Source: Saccoglossus kowalevskii
Lineage: Eukaryota; Hemichordata; Enteropneusta; Harrimaniidae
Length of the DNA stretch: 24,339 bases
Assembly: GCF_000003605.2 (NCBI RefSeq)
Contig: NW_003140975.1
Coordinates: 1 to 24,339, forward strand
Direction of reading: 5' to 3'
The notes under the pieces are model-generated. The model ran no database searches, had not been told where the DNA came from, and was given only the letters and a program-made list of their open reading frames with translations. Within the stretch, counting starts at the first letter, position 1. Each line of letters begins with the position of its first letter. This document shows, piece after piece, positions 21,866 to 24,339 of this stretch. The position numbers were made by a program, and so were the translations under genes.

Positions 21866-22262
21866 TATAATTATTTACATTCACTCATGTCAGTTTCTAG
21901 CCCACCTTTTGCATGTACAATGTTTTACATTCACTCATGTCAGTTTCTAGCCCACCTTTTGAATGTACAAAGTTTTACATTCACTCATGTCAGTTTCCAG
22001 TTCACCTTTTCCATGTACAATGTTTTACATTCACTCGTGTCAGTTTCTAGTCCACCGTTTGCATTTACAATGATTTACATTCACTCATGTCAGTTTCTAG
22101 CCCACCTTTTGCATGTATAATGTTTTAAATTCACTCATGTCAGTTTCTAGTCCATCGTTTCCATGTACAATGTTTTACATTCACTCATGTCAGTTTCTAG
22201 CGCACCTTTTGCATGTACAATGTTTTACATTCACTCATGCTAGTTTGTAGTCCACCGTTTGC
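21866..22262 (+). repeat. Partial K sub-block
   Basis: TTTTGAATGTACAAAG near 21959 and CCTTTTCCATG near 22007 are followed by CACTCGTG, CCGTTTGCATTTACAATGATTT-type changes (near 22050-22075), TTTTAAATTC near 22125 and CCATCGTTTCC near 22153. The order matches the end of the K sub-block at 4290-4440, but the TTTCTGG units are missing, so a larger block was truncated or two blocks were joined near 22030. Confidence 0.72.
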
Positions 22263-22720
22263 ATGTACAATATTTTACATTCACTCATGTCAGTTTCTAG
22301 CCCACCTTTTGCATGTACAATGTTTTACATTCACTCATGTCAGTTTCCAGTTCACCTTTTGCATGTACAATATTTTACATTCACTCATGTCAGTTTCTCG
22401 TCCACCTTTTGCATGTACAATGTTTTACATTCACTCATGTCAGTTTCCAGCCCACCTTTTGCATGTACAATATTTTACATTCACTCATGTCAGTTTCTAG
22501 CCCACCTTTTGCATGTACAATGTTTTACATTCACTCATGTCAGTTTCCAGTCCACCTTTTGCATGTACAATGTTTTACATTCACTCATGTCAGTTTCTAG
22601 TCCACCTTTTGCATGTACAATGTTTTACATTCACTCATGTCAGTTTCTAGCCCACCTTTTGCATGTATAATGTTTTACATTCACTCATGTCAGTTTCTAG
22701 CCCACCTTTTGCATGTACAA
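22263..22720 (+). repeat. Duplicated block, partner 11656-11900, then ordinary A/C units
   Basis: ACAATATTTTAC, TTCCAGTTCACC and TTTCTCGTCC match the block near 11656 at offset 10607. From about 22510 units alternate TTTCCAGTCC, TTTCTAGTCC and TTTCTAGCCC without further rare markers. At 22728-22736 one T of CATTCACTC is lost, giving CATCACTC. Confidence 0.7.
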
Positions 22721-22736
22721 TGTTTTACATCACTCA

Positions 22737-23320
22737 TGTCAGTTTCCAGCCCACCTTTTGCATATATGTTTTACATTCACTCGTGCTAGTTGTAGTCCAC
22801 CTTTTGTATGTACAATTTTTAACATTCACTCATGTCAGTTTCTAGCCCACGTTTTGCATGTACAATGTGTTACATTCACTCATGTTAGTTTGTAGCCCAC
22901 GTTTTGCATGTACAATGTGTTACATTCACTCATGCTAGTTTGTAGTCCACCTTTTGCATGTACAAAGTTTTACATTCACTCATGTCAGTTTCCAGCCCAT
23001 CTTTTGCATATATGTTTTACATTCACTCATGCTAGTTTGTAGTCCACCTTTTGTATGTACAATTTTTTACATTCACTCATGTCAGTTTCCAGCCCACCTT
23101 TTGCATATATGTTTTACATTCACTCATGCTAGTTTGTAGTCCACCTTTTGTATGTACAATGTTTTACATTCACTCATGTCAGTTTCCAGCCCACCTTTTG
23201 CATATATGTTTTACATTCACTCATGCTAGTTTGTAGTCCACCTTTTGCATGTACAATGTTTTACATTCGTACATGCTAATTTCTAGCCCACCTTTTGCAT
23301 GTACAATGTTTTACATTCAC
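22737..23320 (+). repeat. Composite module M, copy 5, with serial short units
   Basis: CATATATG 47-bp units lie near 22763, 23007, 23106 and 23206, the last three about 97-100 bp apart. A CTAGTTGTAG unit (49 bp) lies near 22788 and two GCCCACGTTTTG with ACAATGTGTTAC units near 22850 and 22900. The run ends with CATTCGTACATGCTAATTT near 23266, but the GTCAGTTTGTAGCCC unit found just before it in other copies is absent. Confidence 0.82.
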
Positions 23321-23459
23321 TCATGTCAGTTTCTAGCGCACCTTTTGCATGTACAATGTTTTACATTCACTCATGCTAGTTTGTAGTCCACCGTTTGCAT
23401 GTACAATGTTTTACATTCACTCATGTCAGTTTCTAGCCCACGTTTTGCATGTACAATGT

Positions 23460-23870
23460 TTTACATTCACTCATGTCAGTTTCCAGCCCACCTTTTGCTT
23501 ATATGTTTTATATTCACTCATGCTAGTTTGTAGTCCACCTTTTGTATGTACATTTTTTTACATTCACTCATGTCAGTTTCCAGCCCACCTTTTGCATATA
23601 TGTTTTACATTCACTCATGCTAGTTTGTAGTCCACCTTTTGTATGTACAATGTTTTACATTCACTCATGTCAGTTTCCAGCCCACCTTTTGCATATATGA
23701 TTTACATTCACTCACGCTAGTTTGTAGTCCACGTTTTGCATGTACAATGTTTTACATTCACTCATGTCAGTTTGTAGCCCACCTTTTGCATATAAAATGT
23801 TTTACATACGTACATGCTAATTTCTAGCCCACCTTTTGCATGTACATTGTTTTACATTCACTCATGTCAG
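23460..23870 (+). repeat. Composite module M, copy 6, divergent
   Basis: Short units near 23496 (CTTATATGTTTTAT), 23599 (CATATATG) and 23696 (CATATATGATTTAC) are followed by CACGCTAG, CCACGTTTTG, GTCAGTTTGTAGCCC with CATATAAAATG, and CATACGTACATGCTAATTT near 23806. It keeps the full module order but carries more private changes than any other copy, suggesting it is older or has escaped homogenisation. Confidence 0.82.
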
Positions 23871-24339
23871 TTTCTAGCGCACCTTTTGCATGTACAATGT
23901 TTTACATTCACTCATGCTAGTTTGTAGTCCACCCTTTGCATGTACAATGTTTTACATTCACTCATGTCAGTTTCTATCCCACCTTTTGCATGTACAATGT
24001 TTTACATTCACTCATGTCAGTTTGCAGTTCACCTTTTGCATGTACAATGTTTTACATTCACTCATGTAAGTTTCTAGTCCACCTTTTGCATGTACAATGT
24101 TTTAAATTCACTCATGTCAGTTTCTAGTCCACCGTTTCCATGTACAATATTTTACATTGCCTCATGTCAGTTTCTGGCTCACCTTTTGCATGTACAATAT
24201 TTTACATTGCCTCATGTCAGTTTCTGGCCCACCTTTTGCATGTACAAAGTTTTACATTCACTCGTGCCAGTTTCTAGTCCACCGTTTACATGTACAATGT
24301 TTTACATTCACTTAGGTCAGTTTGTAGTCCACCTTTTGC
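23870..24339 (+). repeat. Terminal stretch with rearranged K-type units
   Basis: Units include CCCTTTGCATG near 23932, TTTGCAGTTCACC near 24020, GTAAGTTTC near 24066, TTTTAAATTC with CCGTTTCC near 24130, two successive ACATTGCCTC plus TTTCTGG units near 24148-24230, and CACTTAGGTC near 24309. These are the elements of 4087-4460 in a shortened order. The array continues past the last base, which falls in the middle of a unit. Confidence 0.75.

Larger units (their letters stand above)
1..24339. repeat. Tandem satellite array, 50-bp unit, about 488 complete copies
   Basis: Every line of the window is built from one 50-bp unit. Anchoring on TTCACTCATG (unit positions 1-10), the first clear unit starts at 10 and the last at 24307. 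The 24297 bp between them, plus 103 bp of net small deletions that I tallied, make 24400 bp, which is 488 units. Positions 23-36 (CCACCTTTTGCATG) and 42-50 (TGTTTTACA) are nearly fixed, and most substitutions fall at 11-22 and 36-41. The consensus contains one GTAC (36-39) and two CATG. All units face the same way and no inversion was seen. Both ends of the window are inside the array, so its true length is unknown. The family was not recognised. Satellite or large minisatellite of a eukaryote is the inference. Confidence 0.97.

Noticed and set aside
450..23710. The dominant indel is 3 bp, which might suggest selection on a reading frame
   Set aside because: The 32 short units share the same deletion and flanks, so they are copies of very few events, not repeated independent frame-preserving ones. 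Units of 49 and 51 bp also persist and spread in block copies.
1..24339. CRISPR array
   Set aside because: The whole 50-bp unit repeats. There are no unique spacers between conserved repeats, and units are in direct contact with variation shared among many copies.
1..24339. Coding sequence on the - strand
   Set aside because: Each unit's reverse complement contains TAA, TAG and several TGA words, so no long open frame can form.
1..24339. Telomeric or simple-sequence repeat, or rDNA spacer
   Set aside because: The unit is 50 bp with mixed composition, not a 5-8 bp telomere-type motif, and no rRNA sequence is recognisable anywhere in the window. A spacer location cannot be excluded from this window alone.
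1..24339. CENP-B box that would support a centromeric role
   Set aside because: The box needs TTCG and CGGG elements. The consensus has no CG at all, and the rare TTTCGAG and CATTCGTAC variants lack the rest. Centromeric location remains possible but is not supported by this motif.
1..24339. Transposable element, LTR or tRNA-derived sequence between units
   Set aside because: The 50-bp phase can be followed from position 10 to 24307 with only small indels, which leaves no room for an inserted element. No poly-A tail, terminal inverted repeat or tRNA box was seen.

Overview
The whole window is one uninterrupted tandem-repeat array. Its unit is 50 bp. Aligning the phase of the word TTCACTCATG from position 10 to position 24307 by eye, and allowing for the indels I could find, gives 488 complete units plus partial units at both edges. 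I see no unique sequence, no mobile-element insertion, no RNA gene and no credible protein-coding gene. The organism cannot be named from this. A satellite of this size with higher-order structure points to a eukaryote (inference). The unit is about 38% GC, has no CpG in its consensus, and is strongly pyrimidine-rich on the + strand (about T 20, C 13, A 11, G 6 per unit).

Unit anatomy, numbering TTCACTCATG as positions 1-10: positions 11-22 are the variable window, while CCACCTTTTGCATG (23-36) and TGTTTTACA (42-50) are near-invariant. Two main subfamilies alternate. Type A has TCAGTTTCTAGCCC at 11-24. Type B has CTAGTTTGTAGTCC at the same place. Others are type C (TTCCAG at 16-21), a 47-bp form lacking CAA at 39-41, a form with ATAATTAT around 37-44, a form with GTACATGCTAATTT after CATTC, and forms with CCGTTTCCATG or TTTCTGG.

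Layout: B-rich stretches lie at about 1.1-2.5, 10.6-11.1 and 13.0-18.4 kb. Stretches rich in A, C and derived variants lie at about 2.5-10.6, 11.6-12.9 and 19.4-24.3 kb. Rare variants recur in the same order at distant places, which shows that blocks of 0.2-1.3 kb have been copied. Examples are 3410-4680 with 8443-9713, 5085-6390 with 7179-8484, 1-425 with 11114-11538, 783-1270 with 18787-19274, and 3111-3520 with 12238-12647. A composite module of about 350 bp, carrying paired 47-bp units, recurs five to six times. Most length differences between copies are whole units (50, 100, 150 or 300 bp), as expected from in-register unequal exchange or replication slippage.

No genes work together here. 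The biology is that of a satellite array: homogenisation, higher-order repeat birth and local expansion. Block boundaries below were read by eye and are good to roughly one unit (50 bp).
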